64,000 bases of DNA from Bifidobacterium canis (GCF_009727065.1 NZ_WNLP01000004.1:62001-126000); one strand, 5' to 3'. Counted from the stretch's first letter, positions 19,016-27,972 are shown. Notes: generated by a model from the letters alone, not told the origin. Translations and numbers: made by a program.

Positions 19016-20548
19016 CTACGGCGTTGCATCGCCATTCGTCGTGGATCCGTCTTGCCAGGCATGGCTCATGCGACCCTGCCAATACGTGGTGCCGGCATAG
19101 TCGCCGCGAATCGCCGATTGGAAGTGCTCGTCGTGCGCCTGTAGTGCGGGCGAGCCTAGTTGCGCAGCGTTCTCGTAGGCCGCCTGATGGTAGGCGAGGT
19201 CATGCGTTAATTCGTATTTGCCCTGATGAGCATCGTCCACACAGGTCATCGACGATACATCCGCAGAATCATCAGACGGCACATTGACCACTTGGGCGCG
19301 AATGGTGAGCCACTGCTCATTGCGTGGATTCACGTCGCCATCCAATGCCGCTACCAGTTCATCTTCCATTTCAACGCTCGTCACCCATGTGTTCTCGCCG
19401 ATCGGGTGATTGGCAATGGGGGAGCCGGCCGTCACGATGTGTTCGAAACGAAACTCGTCGGCATAATCACTCGCCAATGTCGCCGCGACGATCCCGCCTT
19501 GTGAATGACCTATCACCGCAACGTTGTCTTCAGCCCCAACACCCGCTTGCCTCATGGCCTCCACGACCATGCGGGCACTGTCGGCATTGCGTCGTTGCAC
19601 ACTCTGCGAACTCATGAGTTCGACGTTCTGCTCCCAACCCAGTGGAGAATCACCATGCCCATCAGTGCCGGGAATCGTCACCAGCCATGAACGTTGGCCA
19701 TCGGCATCGACGTATTGCGAGATGGCGATCGTGGCATAGTCGCCGGCATTGGCGTTCGCCCCCGAAAGAGCACGAAGATTCGCTATGGCATCCGCGGTCC
19801 CATGCGCGGCGGTGACGGTTGCAGCGGCCGGTTCCACACGCTGAACCGACACTTGGTTGCCCTGCACGAGGTTCATCACGCCAGCCCCCAATGAGCCGAC
19901 GACGCTTGCGCCCTGTGCGACGGAAGCGCCGCCGAGCGCGTCGGAGCTCGGAGCAACCAATGAGCCCACGCCGCGCATCAGACCCTCCTGCTGCCAGGAG
20001 ATCGCATTCAACGCATGGGCCGCTCCGAAATTACCTTCGGTGACGATGCCATACACCCAACCGCCAAGAGCCTGCGCGAACGTCAGTTTGGCAACGGTCA
20101 TGGGTGCGAGTCTGGTCGCCAGTTGCACTGCTTCATTCGTCACCTGACGGCTACGAATCTCAGCATCCGCATAGATGCTATAGGCGCGGGAGAGCATGTC
20201 ACAGAGCGTTTGGCAACGTTGCGCCGCATTGTTCAACTGTGCTCCCGCATGTTCGCAGCTCGCGCGAAGAGCCGAATAATCCAATGAGCAATGCATCTGC
20301 TGATTGGGCCCCAAGCCTGAGCCGGAAACACCCAGACCGCCGACTGAGCCAGCCGTTTTCGCACACCAGCTCGTCGTGGAGTTCGACAGCGTGACAATAC
20401 GCATAACCGAGTTGAGCCAGCTGGTCGCCTGTGCCCGCAAAGATGACGCACAGTCAGTGAGATACGTGCAGATTCGTTGCACTTCTTCAATGGTGGCAGT
20501 TGAATATGAGGCACCGCCATACAGTGAGCTTTTCACCATCTTCGTCAT
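19016..20548 (-). CDS. WXG-type helical domain fused to lipase-like alpha/beta hydrolase; candidate type VII secretion substrate
   Basis: A 510-aa protein without a classical signal peptide. Residues 1-140 are helical. They hold LSRAYSIYADAEIRSR, containing YADAE (126-130), a YxxxD/E type VII export motif. An Ala/Gly-rich linker (about 170-250) follows, then a hydrolase domain with the nucleophile elbow GHSQGG (347-352, Ser349) after DNVAV, and an oxyanion-type TIPGTDGHGD earlier. Ser349 and later Asp/His residues could form the triad. It overlaps the upstream WXG-like gene by ATGA, so the two are coupled. Likely a surface or secreted lipase/esterase. Substrate unknown. No secretion machinery lies in the window. 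Confidence 0.7.
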   Translation of the reverse strand: MTKMVKSSLYGGASYSTATIEEVQRICTYLTDCASSLRAQATSWLNSVMRIVTLSNSTTSWCAKTAGSVGGLGVSGSGLGPNQQMHCSLDYSALRASCEHAGAQLNNAAQRCQTLCDMLSRAYSIYADAEIRSRQVTNEAVQLATRLAPMTVAKLTFAQALGGWVYGIVTEGNFGAAHALNAISWQQEGLMRGVGSLVAPSSDALGGASVAQGASVVGSLGAGVMNLVQGNQVSVQRVEPAAATVTAAHGTADAIANLRALSGANANAGDYATIAISQYVDADGQRSWLVTIPGTDGHGDSPLGWEQNVELMSSQSVQRRNADSARMVVEAMRQAGVGAEDNVAVIGHSQGGIVAATLASDYADEFRFEHIVTAGSPIANHPIGENTWVTSVEMEDELVAALDGDVNPRNEQWLTIRAQVVNVPSDDSADVSSMTCVDDAHQGKYELTHDLAYHQAAYENAAQLGSPALQAHDEHFQSAIRGDYAGTTYWQGRMSHAWQDGSTTNGDATP

Positions 20549-20832
20549 GGTGACATCACCTCACTGGCTGCAAGTGTCGTCGACACGGTATTCACGCAGT
20601 CCGCGCATGCCACGGAATCAGTTGATAGCTCTGAGAGCCGGTCATGAAACAATTGCGCCGCAGTGCCGGCCCACCCGGTGACGGTAAGCGCACCAGCCTG
20701 GCGAAGCTGATCGAGCACGGTGTGCGTCGTTCGGGTGAGTGGGGACAACGATCCAGCGCATTCGCGTGCATTCCTCACGCATATGCACTGTGCGGCATTC
20801 GAGAAACCATATGTAGTATTCATGATTCCCAT
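20545..20832 (-). CDS. Small WXG100-like protein, partner of the downstream hydrolase
   Basis: A 95-aa protein of WXG100 size. The turn motif WAG sits at residues 54-56 in VTGWAGTAAQLFHDRLSEL, flanked by two predicted helices. It has no YxxxD/E tail, fitting the half of a heterodimer that lacks the export signal. The partner hydrolase carries that signal. Unusually it has five Cys residues (CIC, C, C, C). ATG 20832 or 20823 could start it and neither has a good ribosome site. It ends in an ATGA overlap with the hydrolase gene. Confidence 0.6.
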   Translation of the reverse strand: MGIMNTTYGFSNAAQCICVRNARECAGSLSPLTRTTHTVLDQLRQAGALTVTGWAGTAAQLFHDRLSELSTDSVACADCVNTVSTTLAASEVMSP

Positions 20833-20872
20833 TGCAACGTAGTGCAGCGGGAAAATCCAGCGGAACGCGTGA

Positions 20873-20922
20873 TTGTGGTTTGTTGACGCAGTTAATCAAG
20901 TAACTGCGTCAACAAACCACAA
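20873..20922 (-). terminator. Terminator of the MoxR-VWA operon
   Basis: A perfect 22-bp stem (20873-20894 with 20901-20922) with loop ATCAAG. It lies 18 bases past the stop of the last operon gene and upstream of the WXG gene pair, so it separates the two minus-strand units. Confidence 0.8.
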
Positions 20923-20939
20923 CCACCAAGCAGGCTTGA

Positions 20940-21521
20940 CTACCAAGGTTTAACCGACGAAGATGACTGCTGCTTCGTGTCGGTCGAATTATTCTGATCA
21001 TTGGCAGACGAGGACTCTTGGTCTTTGCCAAGCTCCTCGTTGCTTTTGAGCATATCCTCGACCTGCTGACGTTGCTCGTCGCTGAGCGACGACAACGATT
21101 TCGGCTGCTGCTCGGTGGTATCGTCACTGTTCTGTTGCGCTTGCGTGCTATCGATCTGATCTTGCAACTTCGACGTCAACTGAGACGATACCTGCGCGTT
21201 ATGATCCACGGCCTCATTGATCTGCGGCAGCAGAATATGCGACTGCGCGCTCACCTTCGCGAACTGCTCGTTCACGGAGCGTTGCGAACTCAGCAACTTC
21301 TTGAAGTCTGCGTCATCCTTGCTTGCCTTCGCAATATTCTCCTGCAATGCTTGGGTAGCGGCATCATACTGACGTTGCGCCGCGATATTGATGCCCGCGA
21401 GAACTGCGACGGCGAGTGAGAGAACGGCAAGCACGCCGATGATGATGCGCACTGCCAATGGTGCGCGTTTGCGCGTTTGCGCCGGAGTCGACGTCTGTTC
21501 AGATCGTGTGCGCTTGCTCAT
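20940..21521 (-). CDS. Single-pass membrane protein with coiled coil, last gene of the MoxR-VWA operon
   Basis: A 193-aa protein. A basic N-terminus (MSKRTRSEQ, then TRKRAP) precedes one transmembrane helix, VRIIIGVLAVLSLAVAVLAG (about 24-44). A coiled-coil region with heptad-like Leu/Gln/Asn spacing follows, then a Gln/Ser/Asp-rich low-complexity tail ending SSSSVKPW. No enzymatic motif. ATG 21521 has AAGGAGG at 21527-21533 and overlaps the preceding VWA gene by ATGA. It is probably an envelope-anchored accessory of the MoxR/VWA complex. I recognise no named family with certainty. Confidence 0.7.
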   Translation of the reverse strand: MSKRTRSEQTSTPAQTRKRAPLAVRIIIGVLAVLSLAVAVLAGINIAAQRQYDAATQALQENIAKASKDDADFKKLLSSQRSVNEQFAKVSAQSHILLPQINEAVDHNAQVSSQLTSKLQDQIDSTQAQQNSDDTTEQQPKSLSSLSDEQRQQVEDMLKSNEELGKDQESSSANDQNNSTDTKQQSSSSVKPW

Positions 21522-22522
21522 AGCAGCCTCCTTGACATCGCCACCCATGCACCTGCTTCCCAAGCGAGCAGCACAACGAGAAGAATCGCCAGCGGCCAGA
21601 CAACTGGGTTGACTCGTGTGCGTTCCTTCTGCGTGTCGCTTTCGCGCCATTGCTGCGCCTGCTTCGTGATCTGCGCATTCGCAACAGTGCTCGTCGACGA
21701 CGTGATGAGAGCAGTACCGCCGAGCTCATCGGCGAGCGCCTTGATCTGCCCCTCATCCATGATCGAGACACCCGGCTGGCCGGTGGATGGGTCGATCACC
21801 CACTGCCCGGCAGTAGATGAAGGAACCTTGCCTCCTGTGGTGGAGCCGACGCCTATCACGCACGCATCGTTGATGTAGTGACGCAACGACGAGAACGTGC
21901 GTCGAGTATTCGACACGGTCTGCTCCCCATCGGTGACCATATACAGCACGATCCTGTCATCGGGGTGTGCGTCACGTATCGACTTCAGTGTGCGCAGCAA
22001 CGGGTCGATCACCACGTCAAGCGAAGAACCCGCGGAATTCGATGAATTCTCAGTGTGCAGCGAGTCAGCCCAATTGCGCACCGCACCAGTGTCGGGTGTG
22101 AGCGGAACGTCAACGGCGGCCGACGCGCCCGTGCTCAACGCCGCAAAACTCGAATTCGGGTAGGCGTTGACGATGTCGGTTATGGCAAGTTTCGCCGCAT
22201 CGAGTCGGGAGATCTGCTGCTCGGAACCATAGTGTGCGTCTTCAACGCCCATCGAACCGGTGATATCGGAAACGATCACGACATCGGTTGCACTGGTCAC
22301 CCTGCTCGTCGTTTTCGTGACGACACTGGGAGTGAGCGCCATCAATGCGACGACCAAGCAGATCGCCGTACGCCGAATGCACGACCCCAACGTTTCATCA
22401 CTGCCATCGGCACCACGGCGCACATGCAGCACGATGCCGACAACCGCGAACGCAACCATCAGCACGGCGATCACCGAACCGGCGATCCAGCCCAGAGCGG
22501 GAACGAAGCTCACGCCATTCAT
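21518..22522 (-). CDS. Membrane-anchored von Willebrand factor A domain protein
   Basis: A 334-aa protein with two N-terminal hydrophobic helices (about 10-33 and 50-70), a VWA domain and a C-terminal transmembrane helix (VWPLAILLVVLLAWEAGAWV) ending in basic residues. The MIDAS site begins DITGS (86-90; the usual DxSxS with Thr for the first Ser), and LYMVTDGEQT supplies the later Asp. This matches BatA/BatB-like proteins, which coordinate a metal and bind protein partners together with MoxR. ATG 22522 overlaps the upstream gene by ATGA and has GGAGG about 9 nt before it. Confidence 0.85.
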   Translation of the reverse strand: MNGVSFVPALGWIAGSVIAVLMVAFAVVGIVLHVRRGADGSDETLGSCIRRTAICLVVALMALTPSVVTKTTSRVTSATDVVIVSDITGSMGVEDAHYGSEQQISRLDAAKLAITDIVNAYPNSSFAALSTGASAAVDVPLTPDTGAVRNWADSLHTENSSNSAGSSLDVVIDPLLRTLKSIRDAHPDDRIVLYMVTDGEQTVSNTRRTFSSLRHYINDACVIGVGSTTGGKVPSSTAGQWVIDPSTGQPGVSIMDEGQIKALADELGGTALITSSTSTVANAQITKQAQQWRESDTQKERTRVNPVVWPLAILLVVLLAWEAGAWVAMSRRLL

Positions 22523-23579
22523 CGCTTCAACCTCCATGCCAATACGAGCCACACCATCACCAGCACGGCAATCGCCAACGTCCACCAGCCCGGAGCGTCA
22601 CTCAACGCCGTCTGCGACTGCTCGTCGGCCTCATGCGACTGGCGGCCATCGATCTCACGAACAAGCTCGTCGATCGACGAACTGTCGGATTGCACGAGGA
22701 ACAAGCCGCCATGCTGTTCGATCAGCTGCTCCATCTGCTTGGTCGCCTCATCCTGCTCCGACTCCTTCGGTCCGGAATACAGTCCGTCGACGGTGATGCC
22801 GGCCTGAGAGGTCAGATCAAGCGCCTGTTGCAACGAATATGTGGGAGAGCCCGACACCACGTTGTCGGTGGCAAGCACAATGGACGCCTGACGATTACGT
22901 GCCTGACTCGTGTCTGCCTTCGAATAGGTGAAACCGGGGAGCATGGCGGCGCAGCCTACCAATCCGTCGCCAATGAGCGATGTGGCATTCTTGCGATTCT
23001 GCGTACCTTCCAGCCAGTCGGCAATCTGCTGGTATTGCGAGTCACTCATTTGTCGATGTCATCTTGCGTCTGCACGCCTTTGAGCAACTCATTCGCCTTC
23101 GTCAGCTGTTCGGTGACCATCGAATAATCATCGGTCAACGGGAACACGGTGCGCGACGACGAGTTGAAGATGCTCAGACCAATTCGTTCGCCCTTGAAAT
23201 GCTGAAGCAGGTCAAGATACGTGGTGATCACCTGATGATCGTAGGGGAGCGTGGAGCCGGAGACGTCGAGGCACAGCACAATATCGCGGTTCGATGAACG
23301 TTCGTCCTGCGCGTCTACGTGAGCTGGCCTGCCCACCAGAACGCAGGCGAGCACCAATGCGATCATGAGCATGCCGACGGCCACCCGGTTCGCGATTCGC
23401 CAGAATTTCAGCGCGGCTTGCGCATGCTCGGTGTGCAGATCATCCTCGATGTTATACACAGTGACCTGGTCTTGGCGCGAGTTCCTTCGTTTCGACACCC
23501 AAGCGATGATCAGAATGCAGATGGCCGACGCCAGTGCGGCGATCAAGATGGCCCAGGGCCATTGCCAGCGCAGCATCAT
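22519..23579 (-). pseudogene. Second VWA domain protein, split by a one-base frameshift
   Basis: Two frames encode one VWA protein of about 354 aa. The 5' part (23046-23579) has two transmembrane helices and the MIDAS start DVSGS (105-109) and ends GVQTQDDIDK. The 3' part (22519-23049) continues MSDSQYQQIADWLEGT, supplies the MIDAS Thr (NATSLIGDG) and Asp (SIVLATDN), and ends in a membrane helix. Neither half alone contains a full fold. A single missing A in the AAA run at 23049-23051 explains the break (AAAATGAG becoming AAATGAG). The resulting ATGA overlap looks like the other junctions in this operon, so translational coupling of two real genes cannot be excluded. Confidence 0.75.
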
Positions 23580-24097
23580 TTCCACCTTTCAATCAATGTG
23601 ATCACCCAGTCGGAAGCTTGCCGCACGCTCACATCGCGAGCAGCGGGGTGATCTTCGTTCGCGAATTCCGGGGGATACAATGCCGCCACCGTTTGGCGTA
23701 GCAGATCCCAGTTCTGCGCATGCCCTGTGCGGGGTTGACGCCGCAGATCGACAAGCGTGTTCGAAGCGAGTGCCCTGCCCGACATATGCGACGCATAGCT
23801 GCGGGCTATCGCAGCCAATGCCGTGAACGCATCATCACGAGAAAGTTTGCCGGAATCGTATTGGCCGGCCACCTCGTTGACGCGGGCGATCCAACCATCC
23901 GTGGAATTCGGCAGAGCATGCTGTTCCTCATCGTCATGCTGCACCTGTTTGGCACGTTTTCTGCCGGAAAGCATGATGCAGGCGACGCCAAGCGCCACGG
24001 CGAGCACGAGTGCGCAGGCAAGCGTGACCCACAACGGCTGAGCGATCTGCAAAGCTTCCTGCGGATGAAGATCTGTTGTGTCTATTGCCAGAATCAT
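23576..24097 (-). CDS. Membrane protein of the MoxR-VWA operon
   Basis: A 173-aa protein with one transmembrane helix near the N-terminus (PLWVTLACALVLAVALGVACIML, about 22-45), followed by a cytosolic region of about 120 aa predicted helical (YDSGKLSRDDAFTALAAIARSYAS). In similar operons a DUF4381-like small membrane protein occupies this position between the DUF58 and VWA genes. That identity is inferred from position, not from a signature. It overlaps both neighbours by ATGA (24094-24097 and 23576-23579). Confidence 0.7.
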   Translation of the reverse strand: MILAIDTTDLHPQEALQIAQPLWVTLACALVLAVALGVACIMLSGRKRAKQVQHDDEEQHALPNSTDGWIARVNEVAGQYDSGKLSRDDAFTALAAIARSYASHMSGRALASNTLVDLRRQPRTGHAQNWDLLRQTVAALYPPEFANEDHPAARDVSVRQASDWVITLIERWK

Positions 24098-25050
24098 TGC
24101 TGTATTGGCATTCCTTTGAGGTACGAGAGCGATTCGGAAACATGGCCGGCCGACAGCAGGCGTACGAAAGCGTGGAACATTCCCTCGCTCGAATCGGCAT
24201 GGATCATGCGCGATCCGCAACGGGTGAGTTCACGTTCAAGCGCCTGCAACGCATATGCTCGATGAGTGTCGATCTCCTGAGCCGATGCCGCATTGCGAAG
24301 GAACGCGGGAACACGTCTGCCCGACATGCCGTCGACGATCTTTGCCTTCGGGCGGGAAGCGATCGGCTGGTAGTCGAACGGATTGATCGTCTTCACATCG
24401 ATGAGCACCAGAGGATGCGTCTGCGCGATGCGCCTGATCGCCGGCAAGTGCGTGCCGTTCAGCGCGTGATCATCAGTGGCCAGCACGATCAAGGCATTGC
24501 GGTCGCGCAAACCCGACGCATAGTCCAGCAACGCGGAAATATTGCGCGGCGCATCCCAATCTCGGTCAAGCGCTTTGTCAAGCGTGATCTCAAACTGGGC
24601 GAGCCCGCCATGGAACGGCACTCGCGTGATGCGATCGGAGTCACCGAACACCAGCGAGATGTCATCACTGCGGCGCAAGCTCAAGGCAGCGAACATGCAC
24701 AAAGCATTCGCCGCGATCTGATATGCACGTTCATCGGAAGCGCACACCTCGCTCATCTGCATGCCGGCATCAAGCAACAGATAGACGTGCGCGCTCGACA
24801 GGCGCTCGCGTTGGGCGATCATCGCACGACCGTTCTTCGCGCTGATCTTCCAGTCGATCTGACGAGCCTCGTCGCCAACCTCATATGGTCGAATGTCAAG
24901 CAGATCATCGTTACCGCCGCGGCGTTGCGAGGAATGCTCGCCCTCGAGGATGCCCAGAGCTTTACGCACCGTTGGCAACGACAGCGACGTGCCCATTTTC
25001 TCGATCTTGCGTCGAACCGAGTCGTGGGCGGAAGTCGGAGAGGAACTCAT
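24094..25050 (-). CDS. DUF58 domain protein
   Basis: A 318-aa soluble protein of the DUF58 family that accompanies MoxR ATPases and shows a VWA-like fold. The family signature occurs around residues 49-72: LLDIRPYEVGDEARQIDWKI, followed by AKNGRAMIAQRERLSSAHVYLLLDAGMQM, where the LDAG segment stands in for the MIDAS start. Function is not established: it is thought to be a MoxR client or adaptor. It overlaps moxR (ATGA at 25047-25050) and the next gene by four bases. Confidence 0.9.
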   Translation of the reverse strand: MSSSPTSAHDSVRRKIEKMGTSLSLPTVRKALGILEGEHSSQRRGGNDDLLDIRPYEVGDEARQIDWKISAKNGRAMIAQRERLSSAHVYLLLDAGMQMSEVCASDERAYQIAANALCMFAALSLRRSDDISLVFGDSDRITRVPFHGGLAQFEITLDKALDRDWDAPRNISALLDYASGLRDRNALIVLATDDHALNGTHLPAIRRIAQTHPLVLIDVKTINPFDYQPIASRPKAKIVDGMSGRRVPAFLRNAASAQEIDTHRAYALQALERELTRCGSRMIHADSSEGMFHAFVRLLSAGHVSESLSYLKGMPIQQ

Positions 25051-26111
25051 GGAACCGGAACCACCTGAACGATCTGGTCTACGATCTGGTCACTGGTCAC
25101 GCCATCTGCCAGCGCTTCGAATGTCAACAGAATGCGGTGACGGAACACTTCGTGGGCAAATCCCTTGACGTCTTCGGGGATCACATAGTCACGGCCAGCC
25201 ATCAACGCCGCGGCCTGCCCGATGCGGATCAAGGCGATCGAGGCGCGAGGAGAGGCGCCGAGGCGGACGAGCGAAGAAAGTCCTTGAATCGGCTTGGGGC
25301 CTGCGCCGCGAGAAGTGTCAGACAACGCGACCGCATAGCGCATGATCGCATCCGACACGTGCACGCGCCGCGCCGCGGAGCACAGCCAATCCACATCTTG
25401 AATGGACACGACATCGGCGGCCAGTTTCGTCGGATCCAACGCATCGGAACCCCTGTTCACCAGCAGCTGCAGCATGTCTTGCTCCTCCTGCGCACTCGGA
25501 TACGTCATGACCGCCTTCATCATGAAACGATCCATCTGCGCTTCCGGAAGATTGAACGTGCCCTCTTCTTCGATGGGATTCTGCGTTGCGATCACCATGA
25601 ACGGTTTCGGCAATGTGATGCGCTGACCGCCGATCGTCGTGGCACCTTCCGCCATCGCTTCAAGCATTGCGGACTGCGTTTTCGCGTTTGCGCGGTTGAT
25701 CTCGTCGAGCAACACGAAGTTCGCGTGGATCGGGCCGATCTGCGTGGAAAAACGTTGTGTGGAGAAGTCGAACACCTGCGTTCCAACCAAGTCGGAAGGC
25801 ATCAGATCCGGCGTGCACTGCACGCGCTTGAACGTACCTGAAACGGATGTGGCCAGCGTCTGTGCGGCGGTCGTCTTAGCGAGGCCCGGAACGGATTCGA
25901 TGAGAATATGGCCTCCCGCGACCATCGTGGTGATCAACGATTCGCGAAGATTGCTCTGACCGACAAGGGTCTGCGCGAAACGTGAACGGATGCGCCCAAC
26001 CAGCTCCTGCGCTCGCGCGGCATCGGCTTTCGAAAGCTGCGCTGGCAAAGTGCTGGCACCCACAGGGGAGGGGATAGGGGACGCAGTGGGTTGTGGAGGG
26101 AAGAAAGTCAT
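25047..26111 (-). CDS. MoxR family AAA+ ATPase
   Basis: Chaperone-like AAA+ ATPase of 354 aa that heads an operon with DUF58 and VWA partners. Walker A is SVPGLAKTTAAQTLA, Walker B is FVLLDEINRANAKTQSAMLEAM, and the sensor region contains VIATQNPIEEEGTFNLPEAQMDRFMM. A Pro/Ser-rich N-terminal tail of about 30 residues precedes the domain. ATG 26111 follows AGGTGG at a spacing of 8. MoxR-VWA sets act in assembly or metal insertion of client complexes. The client here is unknown. Confidence 0.93.
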   Translation of the reverse strand: MTFFPPQPTASPIPSPVGASTLPAQLSKADAARAQELVGRIRSRFAQTLVGQSNLRESLITTMVAGGHILIESVPGLAKTTAAQTLATSVSGTFKRVQCTPDLMPSDLVGTQVFDFSTQRFSTQIGPIHANFVLLDEINRANAKTQSAMLEAMAEGATTIGGQRITLPKPFMVIATQNPIEEEGTFNLPEAQMDRFMMKAVMTYPSAQEEQDMLQLLVNRGSDALDPTKLAADVVSIQDVDWLCSAARRVHVSDAIMRYAVALSDTSRGAGPKPIQGLSSLVRLGASPRASIALIRIGQAAALMAGRDYVIPEDVKGFAHEVFRHRILLTFEALADGVTSDQIVDQIVQVVPVP

Positions 26112-26197
26112 GAAAAATACCACCTAGGATTGGTTGGTTACTGCAGTTATTTGATGTTCAGTTGATCAATAGTAGTGACACAGGCGCATGAAAAGCG

Positions 26198-26935
26198 TCA
26201 ATTCACGCTTTCTCCACCTGTACCCGATACGGATGGCAATGACCAGTCGATGGGCTGCGCACCCATCGATTCAAGCGCGGCGTTGGCTCTGGAGAACGGA
26301 TGCGAGCCGAAAAATCCACGAGAAGCTGAAAGAGGACTCGGATGCGGTGATTTGATGATCGCCGCATTGGTCAACAACGGTTCCAATGTTTGAGCGTTAC
26401 GCCCCCAGAGAATAGCCACAAGTGGCTTTGGCCTGCCGTTCTCGTCGGTTCTGGCGTTCAACGCCTTGACCGCACAATCCGTCACGGCTTCCCAACCAAG
26501 GTTCTGATGGCTGTTCGGCCTTCCGATCTGCACGGTCAAGCATCTGTTGAGCAGTTCCACGCCACGGTGCGTCCACGGGGTCAGATCACCGTTGATGGGA
26601 GACGCGATATGCAGATCGTCTTCAAGCTCCTTGTAGATGTTGATGAGGCTTTTCGGCAACGGCCTGACGTTCGGGGCGACCGAGAAGCTTAATCCAACGG
26701 CGTACCCGGGAGTCGGGTATGGATCCTGCCCGACGATCAGCACTTTGATCGAATCGAACGGGATGGTGAAGGCTCGCAGAATGTTCTTGCTGGCGGGGGC
26801 GATGCGCTCGCCATGCTCGATGCGGTCCCTCAGAATCCTTCCCATGTGACGGATCTGGGGTTCCACGGGTCGCAAAGCCTGCGCCCAACCCGGGTCCATG
26901 AGCTCTTCCAAAGGTTTGATGTGCACTTGGGTCAT
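26198..26935 (-). CDS. ung: Uracil-DNA glycosylase
   Basis: Removes uracil from DNA in base-excision repair. The catalytic water-activating motif [17 protein letters not shown] is present about residues 68-84, and the DNA-intercalating motif [19 protein letters not shown] is near the C-terminus. Length of about 245 aa is normal for family 1. Two in-frame starts, ATG 26941 and ATG 26935, are close together. TACAGT immediately precedes the first, which would put a leaderless start at 26935. No ribosome site is visible. It is transcribed toward the moxR promoter region. Confidence 0.96.
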   Translation of the reverse strand: MTQVHIKPLEELMDPGWAQALRPVEPQIRHMGRILRDRIEHGERIAPASKNILRAFTIPFDSIKVLIVGQDPYPTPGYAVGLSFSVAPNVRPLPKSLINIYKELEDDLHIASPINGDLTPWTHRGVELLNRCLTVQIGRPNSHQNLGWEAVTDCAVKALNARTDENGRPKPLVAILWGRNAQTLEPLLTNAAIIKSPHPSPLSASRGFFGSHPFSRANAALESMGAQPIDWSLPSVSGTGGESVN

Positions 26936-27039
26936 ATCCATACTGTAGCGTGCCCAGCGTCTAAGCTGCCGGATTTAGCCCCATCTTGGTACTATAAAAG
27001 CCAGTTGATTATTCGGTGTTAGTTGGTGAAGGGATGAGC

Positions 27040-27699
27040 ATGGCGCGTAACGACGACCAGAAATACGAATCCTATCCGAAGGATTCCTTTGACAATCCGC
27101 CGAGCGGTCCGGTCGGCGTGCACAACGGACGTCGCTCATGGGCGGTGCGACTCATGCCATATCTCATAGTCATTGTTATCGCGGCTTTGGTTGGCGTGCT
27201 GTTCTGGGGCGTGTATTCCGGCGAGGCGGCGAACCTGTTCAAGAGGAACGCGTCTCAGTCGGCGTCGGCCACCACTTCAGCAAGCACGTCGACTTCGGCA
27301 TCGGCGTCATCGTCTTCGTCGTCGGCAAGCACGTCGGCTTCGCAAAGCGCGTCGTCCACGCCGAGCGAAAGTTCGGCGAGTCCGTCGCAATCCGCGAGCG
27401 CATCCGAATCCACGCAAGACACGTCCACGGTCAATCTCAATACCTCGATCAGTGTGATCAACGGCACGTCGACCACCGGCTATGCCGCGCAGGAGGCGCA
27501 GAGGCTGCAGAGCGCCGGATTCACGAATGTCGCCGCGAGCAACCCGAACAACATGCAGTTGCCCGCACAAAGTGTCGTGTGGTATCAAAACGACGCCGAT
27601 CTTGCCACAGCACAGCAGGTCGCGCAGACATTGAATATCAGCTCCGTGGTGAAAGCCACCGGAATCTCGGTTCCAGTCGCCGTCGTTCTTATGAGCTGA
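27040..27699 (+). CDS. Membrane protein with LytR C-terminal domain
   Basis: A 219-aa protein. It has a short basic N-terminus, one transmembrane helix (LMPYLIVIVIAALVGVLFWGVYSG, about 40-63), a Ser/Thr/Ala-rich linker of some 60 residues with SAS and SSS repeats, and a C-terminal LytR_C domain (SISVINGTSTTGYAAQEAQRL onward). That domain also occurs at the end of LytR-CpsA-Psr ligases. Here it stands alone, so the protein is extracytoplasmic and presumably binds wall polymer or another LytR_C partner. ATG 27040 is chosen because GAAGGG lies 6 nt before it. ATG 27034 is possible. Confidence 0.8.
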   Translation: MARNDDQKYESYPKDSFDNPPSGPVGVHNGRRSWAVRLMPYLIVIVIAALVGVLFWGVYSGEAANLFKRNASQSASATTSASTSTSASASSSSSSASTSASQSASSTPSESSASPSQSASASESTQDTSTVNLNTSISVINGTSTTGYAAQEAQRLQSAGFTNVAASNPNNMQLPAQSVVWYQNDADLATAQQVAQTLNISSVVKATGISVPVAVVLMS

Positions 27700-27727
27700 A
27701 TGCATATCAACGCATCTCATTGTTGCA

Positions 27728-27766
27728 GCGAAGGGCCAGTCGATACTATCGACTGGCCCTTCGCTT
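27728..27766 (+). terminator. Terminator after the LytR_C gene
   Basis: A perfect 18-bp stem (27728-27745 with 27749-27766) around a 3-nt loop, followed by TTACGTTGATTATCTT. Confidence 0.8.
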
Positions 27767-27963
27767 TACGTTGATTATCTTAGGTTTTCTTGTTGACTGC
27801 GAGATTTCTGCATACGGCAACCTGCACTGTGCGCAAACAGTGCCGTGCAACAGCGGGAACAGGCTGTTGAAACATTTGATATCGAGAATCAGCTCGAGGA
27901 ATAAGCAGCTATATCAGCACATTGTGGTGGTTCGCAAGAGAATCCGAAACCCTTGAAAACGCC

Positions 27964-27972
27964 GGGGGGGGG
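27964..27972 (+). repeat. Poly-G tract (9 G) upstream of csp
   Basis: Nine consecutive G, by far the longest homopolymer in the window. It lies upstream of the frameshifted cold-shock gene. Possible slippage-prone promoter element or an assembly weak point. Confidence 0.6.

Noticed and set aside
23046-23052. Programmed -1 frameshift in the VWA gene
   Set aside because: The bases before the AAA run do not form a slippery heptamer and no downstream stimulator is evident. A missing base is simpler.
27249-27420. Ser-codon repeat suspected to be a CRISPR or satellite repeat
   Set aside because: It is within the LytR_C gene and codes for a Ser/Ala-rich stalk. Repeats are irregular with no constant spacer.
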